64,000 nt of DNA from an uncultured Eubacteriales bacterium. Lineage in GTDB: Bacteria > Bacillota > Clostridia > Oscillospirales > Acutalibacteraceae. Position numbers and translations under genes: made by a program. The stretch's first letter is position 1. Every line of letters begins with the position of its first letter. Below, piece after piece: positions 15,887-24,653 of the stretch. The notes beneath the pieces are model-generated. The model made no database searches, was not told where the DNA came from, and worked only from the letters and a program-made list of their open reading frames with translations. The stretch covers positions 54,264 to 118,263 of the forward strand of contig ONFG01000011.1 of NCBI GenBank assembly GCA_900317025.1, written 5' to 3'.

Positions 15887-16849
15887 TTACGCCTCAAAGC
15901 TTTGCAGCCTATTCTTTATGTGCGCTGCGGCAAGCTCTTCAATTTCCGTAAAATCGGAGTATTCGTCGGAGTTGAACCAGCGGATAGCTTCGTCGCGCAA
16001 AAACCACGTAAGCTGCCGCTTTGCGTAGCGGCGCGTTTCCCGCTTCATCGTCTCCATCGCCTCATCGAGCGGCTGAGTGCCGTCAAAGTACGGCGCAAGC
16101 TCCTTGCAGCCGATCGCCTTTGCCGCCGTCTCTCCGACGGAAGAGTCGGACAAAAACTCCCGCGCCTCTTCCAGAAGCCCCATTTCGAGCATCTCGTCGG
16201 CGCGCCTGTTGATCCTGTCGTAAAGGACGCTTCTGTCGCTCGTTTTAAGCCCCACCTTCACCGCTCTGTACGGCGAGGGCGCAAGTCGCGAGCGTCTGTT
16301 CTGCTCCGTCATCGTGACGCCCGTCGTTTTGAATACCTCGAGCGCACGTATCACACGCTTTACGTTGTTGGGTTCTATTTTTTCCGCCGCCTCCGGGTCG
16401 ACCGCAAAAAGGTCGTTCCAGATGGCACGCGCGCCTTCCCGCTCGGCTTTTTCAAAAAGCTCGCCGCGAAGCGCCTTGTCGGCTTCGTTTTCGGTGAATT
16501 GTATATTATTGAGAAGAGAATCGACGTAAAGCCCCGTTCCGCCGACGATTATCGGGAGCTTCCCCCTTGCGGTAACCTCGATGATCTTCGCCTTTGCAAG
16601 CTCCACATAGCGGGCTACGCTGAACTCCTCGCTGCGCGGGATAATGCCGATCAGATGGTGCGGCACGCCCTTCATCTCTTCCTTTGTGGGCTTCGCCGAG
16701 GCGATGTCAAGCCCTTCATATATCTGCATCGAGTCGGCGGAGATGACCTCGCCGTCAAGGGCGAGCGCCAGCGAAACGCCGAGCCTCGTTTTACCCGAGG
16801 CGGTAGGACCGACAACGGCGGCAACGTTTATTTTGTTTTCGTCGTTCAT
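15887..16849 (-). CDS. miaA: tRNA dimethylallyltransferase
   Basis: MiaA adds a dimethylallyl group to A37 of tRNAs reading UNN codons; MiaB, encoded upstream in the same run, then methylthiolates it. The 320-residue protein has the P-loop GPTASGKT (about 12-19), ISADSMQIYEGLDI, the DPEAAEKI/HPNN-like segment and the C-terminal RRYAKRQLTWFL. It starts 4 nt after mutL. Confidence 0.96.
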   Translation of the reverse strand: MNDENKINVAAVVGPTASGKTRLGVSLALALDGEVISADSMQIYEGLDIASAKPTKEEMKGVPHHLIGIIPRSEEFSVARYVELAKAKIIEVTARGKLPIIVGGTGLYVDSLLNNIQFTENEADKALRGELFEKAEREGARAIWNDLFAVDPEAAEKIEPNNVKRVIRALEVFKTTGVTMTEQNRRSRLAPSPYRAVKVGLKTSDRSVLYDRINRRADEMLEMGLLEEAREFLSDSSVGETAAKAIGCKELAPYFDGTQPLDEAMETMKRETRRYAKRQLTWFLRDEAIRWFNSDEYSDFTEIEELAAAHIKNRLQSFEA

Positions 16850-16853
16850 ACTG

Positions 16854-18938
16854 TCACACCCTGCCGAACTGCTTTTCTATCTGGTATTTCGTCATGACTA
16901 TCGAGGTCGGTCTGCCGTGGGGGCAGTAGCGGTAATCGGGGCTTTCGCCCATCTTTATGTAGAGGTCGATAAGCTCCTGCGGCGAACTTTTGTCGCCGCC
17001 CTTTATGGCGCTGCGGCAGGCTATATTGTGGTACAGCCAATCGGTGTACTCGCTCTCGATGTTCTTCTTGTTGTCGAGGATATGGTCCGCCATCTCTTCG
17101 ATAGTCGCCGCTGCGTCGAACGCGTCGATGAACGACGGCGCGGAGCGCACAAGCACTGTGCTGCCGCCGAAGTCGTCTATCTCGAAGCCCGATTCGGAGA
17201 ACACCTCCTTGTTTTCCGTTACCGCGCCGTACTGCGCCTTTGAAAGCGGCACGGCGACCGGCTCGAGAAGATACTGCGCGTACTTTTTCCCTTGCTCGCG
17301 GCGCAGCTTTTCGTAGATAATGCGCTCGTGGAGGGCATGCTTGTCGATAAGTACAAGCTCGCTGTTTTTCTCGATTATTATGTATGTTTTGAACGCCTCG
17401 CCGACAAAGCGGACAACGTCGCCGCCGACGTCTGCTATCGGCTTTATCTCGTCATCGGCGATGATCTCCGTTTTTTCACGCTCCGCCGTTTGTTCGGGCT
17501 GCGGCTCGGGCTTTTCGGGAGCGGCTGCGGGCGTAATTAACTCGTTTTCTTCCTGCGGGGGCGAGGGCGGCTCGGGGCGCTTTTCCTCACTCTTTACGGG
17601 CGAAATCGCCGGCTCGTCGTCGTCAATGCTTATATCAAGACTCACGCTTCGTGACGGCGCAGGCTGAAAGTGCGGCTTTACGGAAAGCTCCGCCGCTGCG
17701 CCGCCGATTTTCCCGCCGAACGTATGCCCGGGGTCGCCCAGCACGACTGTATTCCCACCGACAGGATCGTCAAGCACCGACTTATAAACGCCCAGCGATG
17801 TTTTGTCGGGTCTTACAGGCTTTGCCGAAGGTATATGCTCGATCTGCTTTACTTCGTACTGCGACATCGTGAACGGCTTTTTCACAACAGACTTGTCGAC
17901 GAGGTTTTCAAGTGCCTTGTCGGGCTGGAGCTTGAACTGCTTGACGGTGTCGCCGTCAATGAGCGCCGAGCGCACCGCGTGGTACACCGCTTCAAAGACG
18001 GGGCGCTCGTTTACAAAGCGCACCTCAATCTTTGCCGGGTGGACGTTTACGTCGACCAGCCCGCACGGGATACCGATATGCAGCACGCAGCCGGGGAACT
18101 TACCGACCATCACCATGCCCCTGCACGCCTCTTCGAGCGCCGCCATAGCCGTGCGGCTCTTGACGAAGCGCCCGTTTATAAAGAAGTTCTGCATCGAGCG
18201 GCTGGCGCGTGAAGCCTGCGGCTTCGTAACGAAGCCCTTTACCGTTATGCCGCCAAGCTCGTAATCGACCTTGACGGAGCTGTTCATAAACTCGCGCCCC
18301 AGAACGGAGTAGATGCAGTTTTTTTCGTTCCCGTCGCCCGACGTTACAAGAACGCGCTTGTTGTCGCGGATGAACGTTATCGCCACCTCGCTGTGGGAGA
18401 GCGCTATCTTGTCGACAACGGCCGCCACGGCGTTTGCTTCGGATGTGTTTTTCTTCAAAAATTTCATTCTGGCGGGGACGTTGTAGAAGAGGTTCCTCAC
18501 GATGAACGTCGTGCCGTCGGGGCAGCCGGAGTCCTCGAAGAGCAGCTCGTCGCCGCCCTCGATCTTATAGTGAGTGCCGACCTGATCGTCCTTCGCCTTT
18601 GTGAGCAGCTCTACCCTTGCCACGGCACAGATCGAAGCGAGCGCCTCGCCCCGAAAGCCGAGCGTACCGATGGCGTCAAGGTCTTCTTTTATGCGCACCT
18701 TGCTCGTTGCATGGCGCTTAAAGGCGTTTCTTACGTCGTCGCGCATGATGCCGCTGCCGTTGTCGGAAACGCGCATCAGCGTAATGCCGCCGTCCTGTAT
18801 CTCGACGGTGACGGACGTTGCGCCCGAGTCTATCGAGTTTTCGACAAGCTCCTTTATCACGGACGACGGCCGCTCCACGACCTCGCCCGCGGCGATAAGC
18901 TCCGCTACGTGTTTTTCGAGTACGTTTATTCTGCCCAC
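16854..18938 (-). CDS. mutL: DNA mismatch repair protein MutL
   Basis: The 694-residue protein has the GHKL ATPase N domain (ELVENSIDSGA, VSDNGSGI, GTLGFRGEAL) in residues 1-330. A Pro/Glu-rich linker (about 425-510) follows, then the C-terminal dimerisation and endonuclease domain with the metal motif DKHALHERIIYE and the late CRSAIKGG and CPHGRPT zinc-site motifs. So it is the nicking type of MutL expected where MutH is absent. It is separated from mutS only by the YcxB-like gene. Confidence 0.97.
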   Translation of the reverse strand: MGRINVLEKHVAELIAAGEVVERPSSVIKELVENSIDSGATSVTVEIQDGGITLMRVSDNGSGIMRDDVRNAFKRHATSKVRIKEDLDAIGTLGFRGEALASICAVARVELLTKAKDDQVGTHYKIEGGDELLFEDSGCPDGTTFIVRNLFYNVPARMKFLKKNTSEANAVAAVVDKIALSHSEVAITFIRDNKRVLVTSGDGNEKNCIYSVLGREFMNSSVKVDYELGGITVKGFVTKPQASRASRSMQNFFINGRFVKSRTAMAALEEACRGMVMVGKFPGCVLHIGIPCGLVDVNVHPAKIEVRFVNERPVFEAVYHAVRSALIDGDTVKQFKLQPDKALENLVDKSVVKKPFTMSQYEVKQIEHIPSAKPVRPDKTSLGVYKSVLDDPVGGNTVVLGDPGHTFGGKIGGAAAELSVKPHFQPAPSRSVSLDISIDDDEPAISPVKSEEKRPEPPSPPQEENELITPAAAPEKPEPQPEQTAEREKTEIIADDEIKPIADVGGDVVRFVGEAFKTYIIIEKNSELVLIDKHALHERIIYEKLRREQGKKYAQYLLEPVAVPLSKAQYGAVTENKEVFSESGFEIDDFGGSTVLVRSAPSFIDAFDAAATIEEMADHILDNKKNIESEYTDWLYHNIACRSAIKGGDKSSPQELIDLYIKMGESPDYRYCPHGRPTSIVMTKYQIEKQFGRV

Positions 18939-18985
18939 ATTTTCACCTTGCTTTCAATATTCAATATAACAACAGTTGTCAGCGA

Positions 18986-19510
18986 TCAGCTCAGGCGGCA
19001 CCTGTTGACCACGCGGCTCTCAATGAAGCGGCGGAATTTCGGGTAGTCACCCTCAACGAATTCGTTTTTGTACGCGTGGATAACGAGCTTCTTGTCGGTT
19101 TCGAGCATTATCAGATCGCCGATGTTCTTTACGTAGGAGATCTCGGAATACGGGTATTTCACCTCGTAGTTGCCCTCGGAGATCACGATCATGTCCTTGC
19201 GGAAGTCGATCGTTCTCGTCCAGTCCTTGCCGAAGCTTGCCGCCATCTTGTCGTATGTTCTCCCGGCGATCATTGCTCTTCTGAAAAACAGGTGATAGCC
19301 GGCGTAGAGGATAAACAGAAGCTCGATGCCGAGCCACGGGAGAGGGTCGGTCATATCCGGGTGCAGCACTACCGCAAAGCCCGCTGCGACGAGCAGCACA
19401 AAAATACACGACCACATAATCGTTATCCTGAGCTGGACTCCGGTTTTCTGGTTCAGCCTGAACCAGTACATATACCGTTCCTTCGTTACAGCGTATTGAT
19501 TTATTATCAT
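18986..19510 (-). CDS. YcxB-like membrane protein
   Basis: This 174-residue protein has two hydrophobic helices (about 28-50 and 58-75) followed by a beta-rich cytoplasmic domain (WTRTIDFRKDMIVISEGNYEVKY..., FVEGDYPKFRRFIESR) typical of YcxB-like C-terminal domains. The function is unknown. It lies between mutL and mutS with only short gaps, so it is co-transcribed with mismatch repair; a link to repair is not shown. Confidence 0.7.
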   Translation of the reverse strand: MIINQYAVTKERYMYWFRLNQKTGVQLRITIMWSCIFVLLVAAGFAVVLHPDMTDPLPWLGIELLFILYAGYHLFFRRAMIAGRTYDKMAASFGKDWTRTIDFRKDMIVISEGNYEVKYPYSEISYVKNIGDLIMLETDKKLVIHAYKNEFVEGDYPKFRRFIESRVVNRCRLS

Positions 19511-19519
19511 AATATCACC

Positions 19520-22129
19520 TTATTCACACATAGTTTTAAGCTCATAAAGCTTGTTGAGCGCCTCGACCGGGGTCAGCGTGTTGATGTCGATATCGCGCAC
19601 AAACTCCTCGATCCTCGAATTGCCGACGGGGACGAGCGTGAGCTGAGGCTCGTCTTCGATGACCTCACGCCGTTTTTTCTTCGGCCTTTCCGTCTTTTTG
19701 CCGCTTTCAAGCTCCTTTAAAACGACCTTCGCGCGGTTTATCACCGCATCGGGCAGCCCCGCGAGCTTCGCGACCTCGATGCCGTAGCTGTCGTCGGCTC
19801 CGCCGGGGACAATTCGGCGCAAAAACGTTATGTCGTCGCCGCGCTTCTTCACGGCGATGTTGTAATTCTTCACGCCGTCGAGCAGGTCTTCAAGGACAGT
19901 CAGCTCATGGTAGTGCGTCGCAAAAAGCGTACGCGCGCCAAGCTTTTTCTTGTCGACAGCGTATTCGAGAACGGCTCTCGCGATGCTCATTCCGTCAAAC
20001 GTTGATGTGCCTCTGCCGATCTCGTCAAGGATAAGCAGGCTGTCTGCCGTCGCGTTTTTGAGTATCTCGGCTACCTCGTTCATCTCAACCATAAATGTCG
20101 ACTGACCGTTTGCGAGGTCATCGCTTGCGCCAACTCTGGTGTAGACGGCGTCGGTTATCGCGATCGACGCGCTGCTTGCCGGAACGAACGACCCGATCTG
20201 CGCCATCAGCACGATCAGCGCCGTCTGGCGCATATACGTCGACTTGCCCGCCATGTTCGGGCCTGTTATGATAGCCGCCCTGTTGTCGCCGCCGTCGAGC
20301 TTTACGTCGTTCGGCACAAACGGCACGTCGCTGAGAAGCTTCTCAACAACGGGGTGGCGGCCGTCTTTGATGATTATCTCGCCATTTAAGTTTACATCGG
20401 GGCGGCAGTAGCGCATTTCGGCGGCGGTGCTTGCAAAGCTCTGAAAGACATCGAGACGGGCGAGCGCCCTTGCCGTCTGCTGGATGCGCTCCAGGCTCTC
20501 GGCGGTCTGCTTTCTGATCTTTACGAACAGCTCATATTCGAGCGCGACCGATCTGTCCTTCGCTCCGAGTATCTTGCCCTCAAGCTCTTTAAGCTCGGGC
20601 GTTATGTATCGCTCGCAGTTGGCAAGCGTCTGTTTTCTGATGTATGTTTCGGGTACAAGCTTTTTATAGGAGTTCGACACCTCGATGTAGTAGCCGAAAA
20701 CCCTGTTGTATCCGACTTTAAGCTTCGGGATCCCCGTTTCCTCGCGCTGCTTTGCTTCGAGGCGCGCGAGTATGCCCGTTGAGTCGGACATATCGCTTTT
20801 GAGCAGGTCGATCTCCTCGGAGAAGCCCGCCTTTATCATGCCGCCCTCTCTTACGGTGAAGGGCGGTTCGTCGTCGATAGCCCTGTCGATGAGACCGCGC
20901 ACGTCATCGCAAACGTCGATCTCGTCGAATATAAGCTTTAATTCCGTCGCCTTGGCGCCTTTGAGGTTCTCTTTGACGACCGGCAGCTTTTCAAGCGCAT
21001 ACTGCAAGCCTTTCAAATCCTTCGCGTTTGCCGAGCCGTAGACGATCCTAGTCATAAGGCGCTCAAGGTCAGGTATCCCGACGAGCGACTGCGCGGCCTC
21101 GCCCCTGAGGGGCGCGTCGTTTACAAGCTCCTCAACGGCGTTCTGCCTGCGGATTATCGCGGCGCAGCTCATCAGCGGCTGCTCTATCCAACGGCGGATA
21201 AGCCTGTGACCCATTGGCGTTTTCGTGCAGTCCAGCACCCAGAGCAGCGAGCCGCGCTTGTCCTTCGAGCGCATCGTCTCGATAAGCTCAAGGTTGCGCT
21301 TCGTGTTGTAGTCGAGGCGCATGAAGCGGTTCTCTTCGTATGTTTCTATTCTGTTGATGCGTTCAAGACCGGTGCGCTGCGTCTCGGAGAGGTAGCGCAA
21401 AAGCGCGCCGACCGCTCTGATGCAGCCGGGCTTTTCCTCGAGCTTGAGTGTTTCGGTAAGCTTTCCGCCGAACTGCCCGGCTACCATTTTGCCGGCGCTT
21501 GCAGCGTCGAAATAGTCGTCGTCGAGCATCTCGACAGCGGCGTGAAGCCTCTCGCGCAAGAACTGCCTGATCGGCTGTATCTTCTCAACTTCGCCGCCGA
21601 TGAGGATCTCCGAGGGATCGTAGCGCGTAAGTTCGCTTTTAAGCTGCGTACACTCCGCGTCTGCTTCGACCTCGGCGCAGTAAAGCTCGCCGGTAGAGAT
21701 GTCGCAAAAGGCGGCGCTGTGCCTGCCGCCCGTTGTGAAAAGGGAGCATATAAAGTTGTTTTTCGACTCGTCGAGCATGGAATCCTCCATGACGGTGCCG
21801 GGCGTGATGACTCTGATAACGTCGCGCTTTACAAGCCCCTTAGCCGTGGCGGGGTCTTCCGTCTGCTCGCAGATAGCGACCTTGTAGCCCCTTGCGACGA
21901 GGCGCGCTACATACTGCTCGTAGCTGTGAAACGGCACTCCGCACATTGGTGCGCGCTCCTCCTGCCCGCAGTCTCTGCCGGTAAGAGTAAGCTCCAGCTC
22001 CTTTGAAGCAAGCAGCGCGTCGTCAAAGAACATCTCGTAAAAATCGCCCAGCCTGAAAAACAGGATACAATCCTTGTTTTGCTCCTTGATCGCGAAGTAT
22101 TGCTTCATCATCGGAGAAAGCTCCGCCAT
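19520..22129 (-). CDS. mutS: DNA mismatch repair protein MutS
   Basis: The 869-residue MutS recognises mispairs. The N-terminal domain holds the mismatch-reading Phe-x-Glu in GDFYEMFF. Connector, lever and clamp domains follow, then the ATPase with GPNMAGKST (Walker A), DEIGRGTSTFDG (Walker B) and THYHELT. A short C-terminal dimerisation tail ends the protein. The ATG at 22129 follows GGGAGG; an in-frame codon 12 triplets upstream has no site. Confidence 0.98.
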   Translation of the reverse strand: MAELSPMMKQYFAIKEQNKDCILFFRLGDFYEMFFDDALLASKELELTLTGRDCGQEERAPMCGVPFHSYEQYVARLVARGYKVAICEQTEDPATAKGLVKRDVIRVITPGTVMEDSMLDESKNNFICSLFTTGGRHSAAFCDISTGELYCAEVEADAECTQLKSELTRYDPSEILIGGEVEKIQPIRQFLRERLHAAVEMLDDDYFDAASAGKMVAGQFGGKLTETLKLEEKPGCIRAVGALLRYLSETQRTGLERINRIETYEENRFMRLDYNTKRNLELIETMRSKDKRGSLLWVLDCTKTPMGHRLIRRWIEQPLMSCAAIIRRQNAVEELVNDAPLRGEAAQSLVGIPDLERLMTRIVYGSANAKDLKGLQYALEKLPVVKENLKGAKATELKLIFDEIDVCDDVRGLIDRAIDDEPPFTVREGGMIKAGFSEEIDLLKSDMSDSTGILARLEAKQREETGIPKLKVGYNRVFGYYIEVSNSYKKLVPETYIRKQTLANCERYITPELKELEGKILGAKDRSVALEYELFVKIRKQTAESLERIQQTARALARLDVFQSFASTAAEMRYCRPDVNLNGEIIIKDGRHPVVEKLLSDVPFVPNDVKLDGGDNRAAIITGPNMAGKSTYMRQTALIVLMAQIGSFVPASSASIAITDAVYTRVGASDDLANGQSTFMVEMNEVAEILKNATADSLLILDEIGRGTSTFDGMSIARAVLEYAVDKKKLGARTLFATHYHELTVLEDLLDGVKNYNIAVKKRGDDITFLRRIVPGGADDSYGIEVAKLAGLPDAVINRAKVVLKELESGKKTERPKKKRREVIEDEPQLTLVPVGNSRIEEFVRDIDINTLTPVEALNKLYELKTMCE

Positions 22130-22220
22130 TTTATTACCTCCCTGTAAAAAAGTCGTATCTTTCAAAGCGCATTTACAGTAAACGACATTTATTTCTATGC
22201 TTTGTCATATCATGAGCCGA

Positions 22221-22257
22221 TTGCAGGGGCTTTTCGATCGCCACCGCGCCCCTTCGG
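22221..22257. repeat. Short G+C-rich element related to the 45.6-kb repeat
   Basis: TTGCAGGGGCTTTTCGATCG then CGCGCCCCTTCGG. The same outer parts (TTGCGGGGCTTTCCGATCG and GCACCCCTTCGG) bound the tandem repeat at 45600..45800. The GGGGC/GCCCC arms can form a hairpin. Confidence 0.55.
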
Positions 22258-22320
22258 ACACCACTCTGAATAAAAAAATACGAATATTTCTACTATAAAT
22301 CGCGTTTTGAAGTTAAGCAT

Positions 22321-22482
22321 TTATAGCAAACCAAACAAATATCCAGACAAGTTCGACGCTCCGGTAAGCGCATAGCTGCGTTGTCGTCCTCGACATACGC
22401 CAGTATGCCTTCGTCCTCCGCCTTGCTCTGCACTCACCGGCATCGTCTCCTTTTGTCCGTCTATTTGTTTGGATTGCTATAA
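22321..22482. repeat. MITE-like 162-bp inverted-repeat element
   Basis: The ends are TTATAGCAAACCAAACAAAT and the inverted copy ATTTGTTTGGATTGCTATAA, with further imperfect pairing inward (GACAA/TTGTC, CCGGTAAG/CTCACCGG). The centre has CATAC/GTATG and repeated CGTCCTC words. It has no coding capacity and ends 3 nt from the ylbF stop codon. Confidence 0.7.
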
Positions 22483-22485
22483 TTA

Positions 22486-22890
22486 TCAGCCGCAGCCGCC
22501 GCAGGTGGCGCAGCTTCCGGTGCAGCCGCTCACGGGGTCGGTCGTGTACGGGTCGTCGCCGAGAGCGCTGTTCTGAATTATCCCGAGTACCTGCTGGAGC
22601 TTCGTGTCGAACTTCTGCTTCGCCTTGTTGTATTCCTTCATGTGCTCGTTGCTCATCACGTTCGCGTAAGCGTGGCGCATCTCCTTATTGAGCGCCTGCA
22701 TTTTCTCGTCGTCTCTGTCGGTTTTCGAGGCTTCAACGTTGATGGCGAGGCGCTTCGTGTTGAACTCCTCCAGAAGCTCCTGAAGCTGTGCGTCCTCTTC
22801 GCTTGCCTGCTCGGCAGTGCGCATCGCGATGTATTCCTCGTCCTGCTGGATAGCCTTTCCAAGCTTCCTTGCAAGCTCTATTATATCCAT
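22486..22890 (-). CDS. ylbF: YlbF family regulator
   Basis: The 134-residue protein is a helical YlbF/YmcA-family member (MDIIELARKLG, LLEEFNTKR, MSNEHMKEYNKAK). In Bacillus the family works with YmcA and YaaT to influence mRNA processing and development; here the partners are not visible. The C terminus CTGSCATCGGCG is Cys-rich, common in clostridial members and compatible with an iron-sulphur or metal site. The ATG at 22890 follows AAAGGA. Confidence 0.88.
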   Translation of the reverse strand: MDIIELARKLGKAIQQDEEYIAMRTAEQASEEDAQLQELLEEFNTKRLAINVEASKTDRDDEKMQALNKEMRHAYANVMSNEHMKEYNKAKQKFDTKLQQVLGIIQNSALGDDPYTTDPVSGCTGSCATCGGCG

Positions 22891-22930
22891 AGCCGTGTTT
22901 TCCTTTCGATCTTTCATTATATAATAAACC

Positions 22931-24343
22931 TCAGGCGAGTTCGCCGTTCAGTATCCAGTTTCTCGCCTTTGTAACCTTTACGTCTTTAAACTGCCCGATA
23001 AGGCTCTTATCGCCGGGGAACTCGACGATGACGTTGCCGCTCGTCCTTCCGGAGAGGATACCGGGCTTCGACTCCTCTTCAACGAGCACCCTGCAAACGC
23101 TGCCGACCATCGCGGCGCAGCGCCTTGCGGAGATCTCCTCCTGAGCCTTCAAAAGCTCGGAGAACCATCTCGATTTTTCCTCTGCGGAGAACGGGTCATC
23201 CATTTTTGCGGCGGGCGTTCCCTCTCGCGGGGAGTAGATGAACGTGAAGAGCGAAGTAAACTCAACCTCCTTTATGAGCGAGATCGTCTCGAGAAATTCC
23301 TCGTATGTCTCGCCCGGGAAACCGACGATGATGTCGGACGTGAGCGATACGCCGGGTATCTTCTCCTTGGCGTAGTTTACGATATCGAGGTACTTTTCCC
23401 TCGTATAGCTGCGGTTCATCGCCTTCAGGACCCTGTTGCTGCCAGACTGAAACGGCAGGTGCAGGTGGGTCGAGATGTGGCGGCTGCCCGCGATAACGTC
23501 GATAAGCTCCTTAGAGCAGTCCTTCGGGTGAGACGTCATGAATCGCAGGATATAGTCGCCGTCGATCTTGTCTATCTCCGAGAGCAGCTCGGCGAACGTA
23601 TGCTTTTCCTCGAGGTTCTTGCCGTAGGAATTTACGTTCTGACCGAGCAGCGTTATCTCCTTGTAGCCCGCTTCGATCATCTGCCTCGCCTCGCTTACGA
23701 CCTCTTCAAAGCGGCGGCTGCGCTCGCGCCCTCTTGTGTATGGGACGATGCAGTACGTGCAGAAGTTGTTGCAGCCGTACATGATAGGCAGCCAGCCCTT
23801 GAACGTGCCGTCACGGAGCGTAGGGATACCCTCGTAAACGGTCATGTCGTCAACGCCCGTTTCGTAAACTCTGCCGCCGTAAGTCACCGTATTGTAGAAA
23901 AGCTCGGGGAACTTGTGGAGAGAGTGCGTTCCGAAAACGAGGCTCACGAACGGGAAGCTCCTGTAAAGCCGCTCGGTGACGTGCTTTTGCTCCATCATGC
24001 AGCCGCATAAGCCGATGATGACCGACGGGTGGCGGCGCTTTATGTTTTTAAGCGCGCCGACGTTGCCGAAGACCCTGTCCTCAGCGTGTTCTCTGACGGC
24101 GCAGGTGTTGAAAAGGATAAAGTCTGCGTCCTCGGCGTTCTCGGTAAAACCGAAGCCCATAGAAGCAAGCATACCCTTTATTTTCTCGCTGTCTGCGACG
24201 TTCTGCTGGCAGCCGTACGTTCTGATGCAGGCAAGCGGAGACGAGCCTCTCGCGCGCACCGCCATGACCTCGCTGCAAAGCGTTATATAGTTTTTTTCAT
24301 CTGTAAAATTCTTATATTCAAACGTGTTGGCCAAGCTTTCCAC
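22931..24343 (-). CDS. miaB: tRNA-2-methylthio-N6-dimethylallyladenosine synthase
   Basis: MiaB is a radical-SAM enzyme that methylthiolates the i6A37 made by MiaA. It has the UPF0004 domain with the three Cys of CIRTYGCQQN, LFNTCAVRE and LCGCMMEQ. The radical-SAM motif is CNNFCTYCIVPYTRGRERSR, and a TRAM domain lies at the end. I place the start at GTG 24343, because GGGAG lies 9 nt before it; a TTG 8 codons upstream is possible. It has a divergent promoter shared with the plus-strand gene region. Confidence 0.96.
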   Translation of the reverse strand: MESLANTFEYKNFTDEKNYITLCSEVMAVRARGSSPLACIRTYGCQQNVADSEKIKGMLASMGFGFTENAEDADFILFNTCAVREHAEDRVFGNVGALKNIKRRHPSVIIGLCGCMMEQKHVTERLYRSFPFVSLVFGTHSLHKFPELFYNTVTYGGRVYETGVDDMTVYEGIPTLRDGTFKGWLPIMYGCNNFCTYCIVPYTRGRERSRRFEEVVSEARQMIEAGYKEITLLGQNVNSYGKNLEEKHTFAELLSEIDKIDGDYILRFMTSHPKDCSKELIDVIAGSRHISTHLHLPFQSGSNRVLKAMNRSYTREKYLDIVNYAKEKIPGVSLTSDIIVGFPGETYEEFLETISLIKEVEFTSLFTFIYSPREGTPAAKMDDPFSAEEKSRWFSELLKAQEEISARRCAAMVGSVCRVLVEEESKPGILSGRTSGNVIVEFPGDKSLIGQFKDVKVTKARNWILNGELA

Positions 24344-24391
24344 TCCATTTTTCTCCCGCTCGATCAATCTGCGGATAAAATCTCACATTAT

Positions 24392-24420
24392 ATGATACCA
24401 TAAATCAGGTGTTTCTTCAA
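24392..24420 (-). promoter_or_regulatory. Promoter of miaB
   Basis: TTGAAG (24415..24420), 17-bp spacer, TATCAT (24392..24397) on the minus strand; a TATAAT four bases downstream could also serve as -10. Confidence 0.65.
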
Positions 24421-24437
24421 GCATCACTTTAGTTTTT

Positions 24438-24489
24438 ACAAATTGTTTATATTTCTTTTTGGTGTATTACAATATTGTTTCAACATTGT
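24438..24489. promoter_or_regulatory. Cluster of ACAA-n-TTGT palindromes
   Basis: ACAAATTGT (24438..24446), ACAATATTGT (24469..24478) and CAACATTGT (24481..24489) lie between the two divergent promoters, the last one next to the plus-strand -35 box. They look like operator half-sites, but no regulator is known. Confidence 0.35.
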
Positions 24490-24492
24490 AGA

Positions 24493-24521
24493 TTGACATT
24501 TCAGATCTTCTGTGATATAAT
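24493..24521 (+). promoter_or_regulatory. Consensus sigma-A promoter of the small anchored protein gene
   Basis: TTGACA (24493..24498), 17-bp spacer, TATAAT (24516..24521): a perfect match to consensus. Confidence 0.95.
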
Positions 24522-24527
24522 ACAATA

Positions 24528-24653
24528 AAGGCAAAGGGTTCTGACCCTCTGCTGATACGGAGGGCAGACACCGCCCAACGATGATGCATAACGACAGCGA
24601 TCGCCTCATATTCGGTCTGTTGGTCCTCCCCACGATCAAAGGAGATATTTATC
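24528..24653 (+). promoter_or_regulatory. Switch-like 5' leader RNA
   Basis: About 126 nt. Hairpin 1 (24535..24548, AGGGT/ACCCT), hairpin 2 (24545..24564, CCCTCTG/CGGAGGG) and hairpin 3 (24562..24576, GGGC/GCCC) overlap so that 2 excludes both 1 and 3. The ribosome site AAAGGAGA lies just before the ATG. It is not a riboswitch class I recognise. Confidence 0.45.

Larger units (their letters stand above)
22130..22485. other. Gap between ylbF and mutS, 356 bp, repeat-rich
   Basis: It holds no gene. It carries a short G+C-rich element (22221..22257), an A+T stretch (22260-22320) and a 162-bp inverted-repeat element (22321..22482). I see no clear promoter for mutS here. Confidence 0.8.
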
